From: an uncultured Eubacteriales bacterium
GTDB lineage: Bacteria > Bacillota > Clostridia > Oscillospirales > Oscillospiraceae
Direction of reading: 5' to 3'
Length of the DNA: 55,377 nt
Assembly (NCBI GenBank): GCA_900544975.1
Contig: UQXI01000015.1
Location: forward strand, 1 to 55,377
The notes below the pieces were generated by a model. The model did not search any database, was not told the origin of the DNA, and saw only the letters and a program-made list of their open reading frames with translations. Below are positions 25,601 through 32,982 of the stretch, piece after piece; positions within the stretch are counted from its first letter, which is position 1; each line of letters begins with the position of its first letter. A program made the translations under genes and the position numbers.

Positions 25601-28600
25601 CTATCTGTTTGGCGGCAACCCTGTGATCCCCGACAAGGGCTACAAGCCTGAGCGTAACGCCGTCAACAGCGTCCGCGGTGACAAGTTCGACGTGTGGAAC
25701 TGCGCTGTTATCCGCAACGCCGCCAACTCCCGCTATCGGATCACCGATGGCGATGGAAACGTGCTGACTAGCGAAGAAGCCGGCCCTGTGACAGGCGCCT
25801 ACTATCTCGTCAATCAGGGTTACTGGGTCAACACCTCCATGGCCATGGGCATGAGCTGGCCGATTACCAACCTGGAAGAAGGCGATCGCATTGTCGCCGA
25901 GCTGACTCTGGCTCCGGAGTACTACGTAGATGCTAAGGGCAATACCAACTGGGACGCACTGGGCAAGGGCGCTACCATGTCCTTCCCCGCTGTGGTGGAC
26001 AACACTGCCCCGGAACTGGTGGATGTCTCCTACAGTATGACCAGCAACGCCCTGACGGTCACTGCCAGCGACAACCAGTACGTCGCAGCTGTGGTGCTGT
26101 TCGATGCAGGTGGCAGCCAGCTGCTTGCTTCCGCTGGCGCTTATGCCGACATTGAGCCCGGTGAAGAAGCCGTCTATGTCCTGGACATGAATGGCCTCAG
26201 CAGCCGCAAATTCCTCCTGCAGGTCATGGACTACGCCATGAACGTGACCACCTACGCCGTGGAAGCCCAAATTGGCGGCGCCACCAAGCTACCTCATCTG
26301 ATTGCATACGATGCAGTCGTGAACAAGTGGATTGGCTTTGATACCGACACTCCCTATGGCGAATGGGACACCGTCGCCCTGTGTGAAAATGTCTACTACG
26401 CCGCTACCATTGCAGATCATCACGTTTTTGCCGCCACTGACACCGGCATTCTCTACGTGATGGACGAAGACGCCATGGGCCTGCGGACCGCTGTGGGCAA
26501 CCTGGGCTGCACCCTCACCGACATGGCCTACAACCCCGCAGACGAGATGCTTTACGGCGTCACCGAATCCAATGAGCTGGTCACCATTGACAAGCTCACC
26601 TGCGAAGTCCAAACCGTCGGCCAGATCGGCATCACCACCAATACCCTGGCTTGTAATGAAGACGGTGTGTTCTACTGCAACAAGTATCGCACTGGCGAAG
26701 TCTATTCCTTCACCCTGGAAACCGTCGCCAGCCCCACCCTGCTTGTTACCACTGACATCCCGGACAGCCAGTATATGCAGTCCATGGAAATCGACCCTAA
26801 CAACGGTCTGCTCTACTGGGCGAGCTACTACATGCAGGATTTCTGGGGCAATCTGATCCCCTTCTCCTACCTCTTTGAGATTGATACCGACGCCGCCACA
26901 TTCAACCGCTATCAGGTCATTTCCGACCAGCTGACCGCCCTGATCATTCCGGAAAAGACCGCCGGCAGCGACTGGGATTCCCCCACTGACAAGATCACTA
27001 ACATTCAACTCTCCAGCGAGTCCATGCGCATCCTCCGGGGTACCACCGCAACACTTGACGCCTTCGTTCAGCCTTGGACCGCTACAGATCGCACGGTAAC
27101 CTGGAGCTCCTCCGATCCCTCCATCGCAGTTGTGGATGAAACGGGCGTCATCACCGGCATACAGCCTGGCCAATGCCTCATCACCGCCACTTCCAATCTG
27201 GATCCCACCTGCTCTGCCAGCTGCACTGTGACTGTGGATGTCGTAAAGGTCACTTTGCACGGCGCGCTGCAGAACGCCGAAGGCAATCCCATGTTCTTCG
27301 ACTGGGATATGGACGCCAACAGCACCTGGACGCCCCGGGTAGACATTGAGACCAGCATGACCTCTGCCACCTACGACACCCTCAACCGGCAGATGTTCAT
27401 CATGGAGGCCGTCTCCCCCGATTGGCGTATGCACAAGGTGGACGTTCAGACCGGTAAGATTCTGGAAACCGCCAGCAATGGCGTAGGCGTTCCCCTGTGG
27501 GACATGGCCTACAGCAAGTACTACTCCACTGCAGATGCCCCCAAAATTTCCAGCATCTACGGCACCTACTTCATGCCGATTAAGAATCCCCTTGATCTGG
27601 ATTCCAATGTCATCGACATGAACAGCTACCTGAGCCGCTATACCCATGCAAACTATCTGACCGGCATTGCCAGTGCCGGCTATGCATCCTACGTGAACGG
27701 CTTCACTTCCTACGATACCGAACTCTTCTATCTGCTGGACAACCTGGGATACGTCTGGACCCTCTATGTGTATGGCCGGCCCGATGGTTCTTACAGCGCC
27801 TACCTGGGTTATTTCCCCAGCACCCTGCCGCAGCTGAAATTCCCCGGCTATCTGGACAATCTGTACTGCTCCATGGTGGTCGGAGAAGACGGCTCTCTGT
27901 ATCTGTCTTACTTCACCGGTTCCACCAGTGACTTCTATCGTCTGACCTTCCATGAAGAGACCAACGTCTTTGAAGCCACCATGATCGGCAGCGCCGGCAA
28001 GGACGTCTGGCCGGTGACCCTGTACTCTGTGGAGCCCAATGCTTCCACAGCCGGCACAAACAGCCTGCCTCAGCCCTGGATGCACGCCGATTCCAGCACA
28101 GTCTCCGCTGAGGACCTGGCCACTTTGGAAGCCAATGTCCACATCGCCCACCTCTACCAGGCCAACGATGGGCAGAAGCAGATCGCGGTCAGAAATGAAA
28201 ACGAAGCCGCTGGCTCCCTGAATTCCGTCTCCACCGTCACAGATCCCGCCTCCGTCCCCGAGGTCTCCACCGACGAGAAGACCGTCACCGTCAACGTCAC
28301 AGCAAAGGACGCTTCCGGCGTGGACACCGCCTCCAACAGCGGCTTGGTCGAGATCACCTATGACACCGAGGCTCTGACTCTGGTGGATGTAAAGGAACAT
28401 GCCGCATACCACTCCACCGTGAAGGCCGATGGCAGCGTCGTCCTCGCTTACGCCGATCTGGAGGCGCTGGACACTCTCGCCACCCTGACCTTCGCTGCAA
28501 AGACCACCGATGACACGGTTGTCCATATTGCAACCAAGCATCTCAACGACCAGAAGCCCGCCTATGACGAGGCCCTGACCATCCGTTTTGCCCACACAAA

Positions 28601-29390
28601 CACCGAGATCCGGGACGCCAAGGAAGCCACCTGTCTGGAAGACGGCTACACCGGCGATACCTACTGCCTGGATTGCGGCAAGCTGGTGAAGAAGGGGGAA
28701 ACCATCCCCGCCCTGGGTCACGACTTTGGGCCGTGGACGGTCACCAAGGAAGCCACCTGCACCGAAGACGGCACGAGAGAGCGCAGCTGCTCTCGCTGCG
28801 GCGAAAAGGAGACGGAAGTCATCCCCGCCAACTGTCCGTCTCAGGGATTTACAGATGTGGATCAGAGCAAATGGTATCACGAAGCCATTGACTTCGTGGT
28901 ATCCCAAAATCTGATGCGTGGCATGAGCGACACCCTGTTCCAGCCCGACGGCAATATGACCCGGGCTCAGATGGTCACCGTTCTGTACCGTCTGGCAGAC
29001 ACGCCCACTGTGGAAGGCAGCGTTCCCTTCACCGATGTGAAGGCCGGTCAATTCTACTCCGACGCCTTGGTCTGGGCTTACGAAAACGGCATTGCCAAGG
29101 GCATGACAGACCAGCGGTTTGCCCCCCATACCTCTGTCACCCGGGAGCAGATGGTAGTCTTCTTTGCCCGCTTCGCCCAGCTGAACGGCCAGACCGTAGA
29201 GGCCAAGGGAGATCTGAGCAACTATCATGACGCCAATGCCGTCAGCAACTACGCCAGAGAGTCTATGACCTGGGCCGTAGAGACTGGCCTCATCCAGGGC
29301 GTCACCACAACCACCCTGAGCCCCAAGGCCACTTCCACCCGGGCACAGATTGCCGAAGTCCTGCTGCGTTACTGCACCATATTCGGTTAA
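22611..29390 (+). CDS. Giant SLH-anchored subtilase P3 with dockerin and cohesin-like domains
   Basis: 2259 residues. Signal peptide (AGA, near residue 29), propeptide, subtilase domain with Asp209 (AVIDTGID), His306 (GEHGSHVEG) and Ser657 (SGTSMAAPQV), PA insertion (MIMSRGT, IVYNNEPG), Fn3-like domain (from about 742) split by a dockerin-like EF-hand pair (828-886), propeller-like regions on both sides of a Big_2 domain (about 1462-1544), a cohesin-like beta domain (about 1885-1995), two Cys/His repeats (1996-2077) and three SLH modules (2079-2259). AAAAAGGAG before ATG 22611 decides the start; in-frame upstream ATGs lack such a site. It would act on the cell wall surface. If the dockerin and cohesin fold as they look, it could also hold or be held by partner proteins. 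Closest in plan to P4. Confidence 0.92.
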   Translation: MKNSSFPARMLSLLLAVAVLFGLASPAGAVASSNTVRYQQVDNSSVSANLLHSADQETDETPQYSDTDIVRVSIVLEKASTLDAGFSTMGIAQNAAAMRYRKALQTEQSAMAASIEKATHSKLDVAWNLTLAANMISANVPYGQIETIEGVRGVKDVVIEPQYEPAVVPKGDKEETADPNMATSSEMIGSPAAWSVGYTGAGTRVAVIDTGIDTDHQSFSAAGLEYSLSLQASEANMSTEDYLAELDLLDAEEIAEKVELLNIAPILKEKGFSAEDLYFNTKIGFGFNYVDKSLDITHDNDAMGEHGSHVEGISAANAYIPQEDGTFLNAYEKIKMQGVAPDAQIITMKVFGKAGGAYVSDYMAAIEDAIVLGCDSVNLSLGSGNPGTSRTDNEVYAAVMENLVNSDTVVTMSAGNSGHWAEHTVHKGLYDDGISFDEAGSPGSYTNSLSVASVNNSGYVGSFVTVGDHMILYTERSYVNRPIATIAGDHEYVFIDGLGTAEDFAALGDAVKGKVMIMSRGTITYVEKHQNAEAAGAIGCIVYNNEPGVSGIDLTISTATIPCVSITQADGALVRAASTPVTDEAGNVLYYTGSLNIGDGMGSVQYGTPYAMSSFTSWGVPGSMELKPEITAPGGSIYSVDGSIPGGKAYELMSGTSMAAPQVAGMAALAAQYIRANKLDEKTGLTVRALSQSLLMSTATPLLEEDSGFNYYPVLRQGAGLANIGAVTTADSYILMAEDATSGAADGKVKAELKDDPERTGVYSTSFTLNNLTDKEQRYTLSADLFTQDLFDLYNEGVYFLDIWTTPMCADVEWTVDGKALRSETEIGNMDFNGDGIVNGEDAQALLDYVTGIRTELHDAENADLNDDGEINAYDAYLFLQRFHSGVLTLPANGKVEVSVTIRLTSEQKEKLDANYPVGAYVEGFLHIDGLTTAEGALTTSHSIPLLGFYGGWTESSMFDIGTYAEYLAGDETRYPYMGVTNSNAISIIYGNDPDSPYLFGGNPVIPDKGYKPERNAVNSVRGDKFDVWNCAVIRNAANSRYRITDGDGNVLTSEEAGPVTGAYYLVNQGYWVNTSMAMGMSWPITNLEEGDRIVAELTLAPEYYVDAKGNTNWDALGKGATMSFPAVVDNTAPELVDVSYSMTSNALTVTASDNQYVAAVVLFDAGGSQLLASAGAYADIEPGEEAVYVLDMNGLSSRKFLLQVMDYAMNVTTYAVEAQIGGATKLPHLIAYDAVVNKWIGFDTDTPYGEWDTVALCENVYYAATIADHHVFAATDTGILYVMDEDAMGLRTAVGNLGCTLTDMAYNPADEMLYGVTESNELVTIDKLTCEVQTVGQIGITTNTLACNEDGVFYCNKYRTGEVYSFTLETVASPTLLVTTDIPDSQYMQSMEIDPNNGLLYWASYYMQDFWGNLIPFSYLFEIDTDAATFNRYQVISDQLTALIIPEKTAGSDWDSPTDKITNIQLSSESMRILRGTTATLDAFVQPWTATDRTVTWSSSDPSIAVVDETGVITGIQPGQCLITATSNLDPTCSASCTVTVDVVKVTLHGALQNAEGNPMFFDWDMDANSTWTPRVDIETSMTSATYDTLNRQMFIMEAVSPDWRMHKVDVQTGKILETASNGVGVPLWDMAYSKYYSTADAPKISSIYGTYFMPIKNPLDLDSNVIDMNSYLSRYTHANYLTGIASAGYASYVNGFTSYDTELFYLLDNLGYVWTLYVYGRPDGSYSAYLGYFPSTLPQLKFPGYLDNLYCSMVVGEDGSLYLSYFTGSTSDFYRLTFHEETNVFEATMIGSAGKDVWPVTLYSVEPNASTAGTNSLPQPWMHADSSTVSAEDLATLEANVHIAHLYQANDGQKQIAVRNENEAAGSLNSVSTVTDPASVPEVSTDEKTVTVNVTAKDASGVDTASNSGLVEITYDTEALTLVDVKEHAAYHSTVKADGSVVLAYADLEALDTLATLTFAAKTTDDTVVHIATKHLNDQKPAYDEALTIRFAHTNTEIRDAKEATCLEDGYTGDTYCLDCGKLVKKGETIPALGHDFGPWTVTKEATCTEDGTRERSCSRCGEKETEVIPANCPSQGFTDVDQSKWYHEAIDFVVSQNLMRGMSDTLFQPDGNMTRAQMVTVLYRLADTPTVEGSVPFTDVKAGQFYSDALVWAYENGIAKGMTDQRFAPHTSVTREQMVVFFARFAQLNGQTVEAKGDLSNYHDANAVSNYARESMTWAVETGLIQGVTTTTLSPKATSTRAQIAEVLLRYCTIFG
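25092..25268 (+). other. Dockerin-like domain of P3
   Basis: Two calcium loops, DFNGDGIVNGED (D831-D842) and DLNDDGEINAYD (D864-D875), 33 residues apart, each followed by a helix (AQALLDYVTG; AYLFLQRFHSG). This is the type I dockerin plan. It sits between two strands of the Fn3-like domain rather than at a terminus. Confidence 0.75.
28263..28593 (+). other. Cohesin-like domain of P3
   Basis: About 110 residues of alternating beta strands: TVTVNVTAKD, GLVEITYDTEALTLVDV, VVLAYADLEALDTLATLTF. The G-x-x-x-I-x-Y-D-x-x-x-L-x-L-x-x-V and A-T-L-T-F patterns are those of cohesin and related carbohydrate-binding domains. It is shorter than a typical cohesin (about 140). Confidence 0.5.
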
Positions 29391-29426
29391 TCCCGAACTT
29401 CAAGCATCTCCAATCCCCTAAGTATG

Positions 29427-29466
29427 CAGGAGGCCAGACCCTTTCGAGGGCCTGGCCTCCTGTTTG
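29427..29466 (+). terminator. Terminator of P3
   Basis: CAGGAGGCCAG...CTGGCCTCCTG with an inner CCCT/AGGG stem and a TTCG tetraloop, followed by TTTGC; the T-tract is short. It may serve both P3 and the convergent TetR gene. Confidence 0.75.
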
Positions 29467-29518
29467 CTGCGTACTCACCAACTGAGTTTGGCAGAATGCA
29501 CAAGATTATCGTGAAACC

Positions 29519-30064
29519 TCACTTCTTTACCATCTCCATAAAATAGCCGGACAGCACCTCCGGCGCAGGCTGCATGGCGTGTTTCAGCCACCACCGGATG
29601 GCTTCTGCAAAGCTTCCCACCAGGTGGTTCAGAACAAAATCCACCGGCGCATGGACAGGAAACTCCTGCAAATGCTGGAGGAACAACTCTGCTAGATACT
29701 CTTTGAAGTATTGCATAAACAACTCCCCGCTTTCACAGGACAGAATCCCCACCATATCCCCCCGGCTGTCCCGCAGGTGGTACAGCAGATGGGTGAGCTT
29801 GTCCTGCAACGCGTGACTGCCGGCGGAAAAGTCATGGGTCTGCTCCTCCATCAGCTCCTCTGAAAACACATGGCCAAACAAATCCGTGCACAGCGCCTTC
29901 AGCAGGTCGTCCTTCGTGGGGAAGTGGGCATAGAAGGTGCTGCGCCCCACGTTGGCTTCATCTATGATTTCCTGAACCGTAATATGGTCCAACCGTTTCC
30001 CCTGTAAAAGCCGACTGAAGGCCCGGAAAATGGCGTCTCTCGTTTTTTGCTGCCGTCGGTCCAT
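29519..30064 (-). CDS. TetR/AcrR-family transcriptional regulator
   Basis: A 181-residue repressor-type protein. The N-terminal helix-turn-helix is clear (TRDAIFRAFSRLL, ITVQEIIDEANVGRSTFYAHFPTK without joining), with the usual YAHF/KDDLL ending; residues 60-181 are the helical ligand domain, with no recognisable ligand site. The start at 30064 has AGGAGG six bases upstream; an ATG at 30082 lies before that site. It is divergent from the P-type ATPase at 30236, with a 171-base shared control region containing two small dyads, so it probably controls the ATPase and itself. A role in sensing a metal or a surface stress is inference. Confidence 0.88.
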   Translation of the reverse strand: MDRRQQKTRDAIFRAFSRLLQGKRLDHITVQEIIDEANVGRSTFYAHFPTKDDLLKALCTDLFGHVFSEELMEEQTHDFSAGSHALQDKLTHLLYHLRDSRGDMVGILSCESGELFMQYFKEYLAELFLQHLQEFPVHAPVDFVLNHLVGSFAEAIRWWLKHAMQPAPEVLSGYFMEMVKK

Positions 30065-30087
30065 CTGAATCCTCCTGTACATTTTTG

Positions 30088-30100
30088 TGGAAATGTTCCA
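30088..30100. promoter_or_regulatory. Candidate TetR operator
   Basis: Perfect dyad TGGAA-ATG-TTCCA, 24 bases upstream of the TetR start codon. Confidence 0.4.
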
Positions 30101-30127
30101 TATCGTACAAAGCTGCCGCTTTGCGTG

Positions 30128-30156
30128 TTGTCACCCAGCCAGAGCGCTCCTATAAT
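30128..30156 (+). promoter_or_regulatory. Promoter of P-type ATPase
   Basis: TTGTCA (30128-30133), 17-base spacer, consensus TATAAT (30151-30156). A second small dyad, ATTCG-GTAA-CGAAT at 30172-30185, lies just after the expected transcription start and could be an operator. Confidence 0.8.
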
Positions 30157-30235
30157 GAAATCAGACAAAGCATTCGGTAACGAATATACTGTACCGGATC
30201 TGCTTTGGCGCGTCAAGTGTTTGGGAGGAAATGGT

Positions 30236-32104
30236 ATGAAAAAACTGGCGGACCTCTTGGCAGGAATTCCAATGACCATTGCAGGCGGCATCTGCCTGCT
30301 TCTGAGCTTCGTTCTGCCCCACGTGGGCATTGTCCTTCCCATCGATCCGGCCTGGATCACCATTTTGATCAGCGGCATTCCCCTGCTCTACCTGGCCGTC
30401 TGGCGGATCATCCACAATCCCGGAATCCGCAAAATCTCCTCCGCTCTGCTCATCACCATCGCCATGCTGGCAGCCATTGCCATCGGCGACTGGTTTGCCG
30501 CCGGAGAAGTGGCCTGGATCATGGCCATCGGCGCCATTTTGGAAGACCTGACCACCAACCGCGCCAAACAGGGCCTCACCAAGCTGATCCGCCTTGCTCC
30601 CACCCAAGGCCGCCGAATCCGGGAGGGAGCAGAAGAACTGGTCTCCCCAGAGGAAATTCAAACCGGTGACCTGTTGCGAATCCTGCCCGGCGAGACCATT
30701 CCCGTAGACGGCGTCATTGTCCAGGGAGAAACCTCTGTGGACCAGTCCATCATGACTGGCGAATCCCTGCCTGTGGATAAGCACACGGGGGACACCGTGT
30801 TCTGTGGTACCGTCAATCGCTTTGGCTCCATGGATATCCGGGCTACCAAAGTGGGCCAGGACAGCTCTCTGCAGACCTTAATCCGTATGGTCCAGGAAGC
30901 GGAAAAGAAACAAGCACCCATGCAGCGCATTGCAGACCGTTGCGCCAGCTGGCTGGTTCCTGTTGCCCTCCTGATTGCCATTGTCACCGGCTTCGTCCAA
31001 CGCGATCTCATCCCCGCCGTTACGGTTCTGGTGGTATTCTGCCCCTGCGCCCTGGTCCTGGCAACCCCCACCGCCATCATGGCCGCCATCGGGCAAGCCA
31101 CCAAACACGGCGTCATCATCAAATCCGGCGAAGCGCTGGAAACCATGGGTCATGTGGACACCATCGCCTTGGATAAAACCGGCACCTTGACTTACGGCCG
31201 CCTGGAAGTCAGCGACATTCTGCCCCTCCAGGAGGGATTGGACGAGGGGGAGCTCCTGTCCCTGGCTGCCTCTGCAGAATCCAGAAGTGAGCACCCCTTG
31301 GGGGCCGCCATTGTCTCCCGCGCCAGAGCGCAGGCGGTCCCCATCCTGGAATCTACCGATTTCCAAATGACTGCCGGCAGAGGCATCCAGGCCCAGGTCG
31401 CCGGGCGGCGGCTGCTCTGCGGCAATGAGGCCTTCCTGGCAGAGCATGGCGTCGCCACAGAACAGGCCACCCAGACGGCACTGGAGCAGCTGCAAGCCCA
31501 GGGCAAAGCATCCGTCCTGGTGGCCGAGGGCACACGCTGTCTCGGCATCCTGGCCCTGTCCGACGTCTTACGTCCGGAGGCGAAAACCATTATCCAGCAG
31601 CTCACCGCCATGCACATCAAAACCATCCTGCTGACCGGCGACAGTCACACCACTGCCCGTTACTTTGCCAACCGCGTGGGCATTTCAGAGGTCCAGGCCC
31701 AGCTACTGCCGGAGGAAAAGGTCGCTTACATCACCCAACTGCAAGCAGCCGGCAGAACCGTCTGTATGATCGGCGACGGCGTCAACGATGCACCGGCTCT
31801 CAAAACTGCCAACGCCGGTGTCGCCATGGGCAGCATGGGCAGCGACATTGCGGTGGAAGCCGCAGACGTCGCCCTGATGCAGGACGATCTCTCCCAGGTT
31901 CCCTATCTGAAGCGGCTGTCCAATGCCACGGTCCACACCATTCGGTTCAGCATTTGCCTTTCCATGCTCATCAACCTGGTAGCGGTGACTCTCTCCGTAC
32001 TGGGGCTGCTGAATCCCACCACCGGCGCTCTGGTCCATAACGCAGGATCCTGCCTCGTAGTCCTGATTGCGGCGCTTCTATATGACCGGAAATTCAACCT
32101 GTAA
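30236..32104 (+). CDS. P1B-type heavy-metal ATPase without N-terminal HMA domain
   Basis: A 622-residue membrane pump. It has the actuator motif TGES, the transmembrane metal site C269-P270-C271 in VFCPCALVLATP, the phosphorylated Asp313 in DKTGTLT, the P1B-specific HP motif in SEHPLG, TGDSHTTA and GDGVNDAPAL. About eight membrane segments fit. No N-terminal GMTCxxC metal-binding domain is present: the protein starts directly with membrane helices. The last helices hold NPTTGALVHNAGS, which is not the clear CopA (Cu+) pattern nor the ZntA Asp pattern, so the metal (Zn, Cd, Mn, Co or Cu) is open. GGGAGGAA lies upstream of ATG 30236. Probably controlled by the divergent TetR-type protein. Expected role: export of excess metal. 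Confidence 0.9.
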   Translation: MKKLADLLAGIPMTIAGGICLLLSFVLPHVGIVLPIDPAWITILISGIPLLYLAVWRIIHNPGIRKISSALLITIAMLAAIAIGDWFAAGEVAWIMAIGAILEDLTTNRAKQGLTKLIRLAPTQGRRIREGAEELVSPEEIQTGDLLRILPGETIPVDGVIVQGETSVDQSIMTGESLPVDKHTGDTVFCGTVNRFGSMDIRATKVGQDSSLQTLIRMVQEAEKKQAPMQRIADRCASWLVPVALLIAIVTGFVQRDLIPAVTVLVVFCPCALVLATPTAIMAAIGQATKHGVIIKSGEALETMGHVDTIALDKTGTLTYGRLEVSDILPLQEGLDEGELLSLAASAESRSEHPLGAAIVSRARAQAVPILESTDFQMTAGRGIQAQVAGRRLLCGNEAFLAEHGVATEQATQTALEQLQAQGKASVLVAEGTRCLGILALSDVLRPEAKTIIQQLTAMHIKTILLTGDSHTTARYFANRVGISEVQAQLLPEEKVAYITQLQAAGRTVCMIGDGVNDAPALKTANAGVAMGSMGSDIAVEAADVALMQDDLSQVPYLKRLSNATVHTIRFSICLSMLINLVAVTLSVLGLLNPTTGALVHNAGSCLVVLIAALLYDRKFNL

Positions 32105-32143
32105 TACGTCGTTTCTGTTCCCGCATTCCCTTGCAACGTCATC

Positions 32144-32251
32144 GTGGAGACGGGTCCACGTGTCCGTGTACAGTAGGCATTGCGAATTCGCCCAAAATGG
32201 GAGAAACATGCATCATGTTTCTGCTGGGCGGACACGCAGGTCCGCCCCTAC
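32144..32251 (+). repeat. Dispersed MITE-like element, copy 1
   Basis: The right end, GGCGGACACGCAGGTCCG then CCCCTAC, is well kept. The left end (GTGGAGACGGGTCCACG) is degenerate. The core has GTAGGCATTGCGAATTCGCC. Confidence 0.75.
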
Positions 32252-32382
32252 GGCAAATGGCAAGAATGGGCGGAAATTACCCGACACTTTTTGTCATTTT
32301 AATGCCACATATCTGGCAGAAATATCCGGTATTCTACGGAAATGCTGAAGAATCCGTTTCTGAACCCCCTCGCGATGTCATC

Positions 32383-32487
32383 GTAGGGGCGGACCCATGT
32401 GTCCGCCTGTAGTAGGCATTCCGAATTTGCCCAAAACGAGAGGAACACGCACAGCGTTTTCGTTGAGCAGACACCAGGTCCGTCTAC
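32383..32487 (+). repeat. Dispersed MITE-like element, copy 2
   Basis: Left end GTAGGGGCGGACC intact, right end GACACCAGGTCCGTCTAC degenerate; core GTAGGCATTCCGAATTTGCC. Confidence 0.75.
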
Positions 32488-32579
32488 AGCCAATGGCAAG
32501 AATGGGTGGAAACCGGGGGCCTTCCCAGTTTCCGGCCCAAATCTATGCCCGCCGGCCCAGGGCGCAGTCAATTTGGGGG

Positions 32580-32608
32580 TTGATTCCACCCAAGCCCGGC
32601 AGTACAAT
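32580..32608 (+). promoter_or_regulatory. Promoter of small gene and S9 peptidase
   Basis: TTGATT (32580-32585), 17-base spacer, TACAAT (32603-32608). Confidence 0.75.
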
Positions 32609-32640
32609 AAAAGGGAATTTGATTGCTCAGGAGGGATCCC

Positions 32641-32886
32641 ATGGAACGACTGACCCGCCCCGCCGGAACCGGCTGCTATACCACGGACCAGCCAGAGGCC
32701 GCCCTCACCCGCTTGGGTCGATGGGAAGACCTATATGAAACCCTGGAACAGGAGCTGGCCCACGCATCTGGGGAAATGGCACGCCTGGCAGCAGCCGGGA
32801 AAGAGAAATCCGCCGCCTACCGCCAGCATTTTGGGAACAAGTTGACCCTCACCGCCTTCCTCAGCCGTCTGGATGCCTGCCGCTAA
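32641..32886 (+). CDS. Small hypothetical protein, 81 aa
   Basis: Begins MERLTRPAGTGCYTT and continues ALTRLGRWEDLYETLEQEL, then a Lys/Glu-rich helical tail. The MERLT...RLxxxED pattern resembles short proteins often seen in Firmicutes phages and integrated elements, of unknown function. A strong CAGGAGGG ribosome site seven bases upstream, a promoter 33 bases before and the 96-base gap to the S9 gene indicate a real first gene of a two-gene unit. No signal peptide or membrane segment. Function not known. Confidence 0.6.
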   Translation: MERLTRPAGTGCYTTDQPEAALTRLGRWEDLYETLEQELAHASGEMARLAAAGKEKSAAYRQHFGNKLTLTAFLSRLDACR

Positions 32887-32982
32887 GGGCACGGCAAGCT
32901 GCCTCTCCACCTCGGACCGGTTCCCCTTTGCCCACCCAATCCGGTCCCTGCCCGACAAACCGAAAAAAGGAGTCATGCCAGT

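Larger units (their letters stand above)
32105..32640. other. Repeat-bearing spacer after ATPase
   Basis: Contains two copies of the dispersed 105-bp element (32144-32251 and 32383-32487) separated by a spacer also found at 44839-44969, then the promoter of the next unit. No credible gene. Short ORFs here are translations of the repeats. Confidence 0.75.

Noticed and set aside
30047..30235. Upstream extension of the P-type ATPase
   Set aside because: It runs through the divergent promoter region and the TetR start; ATG 30236 has a good ribosome site.
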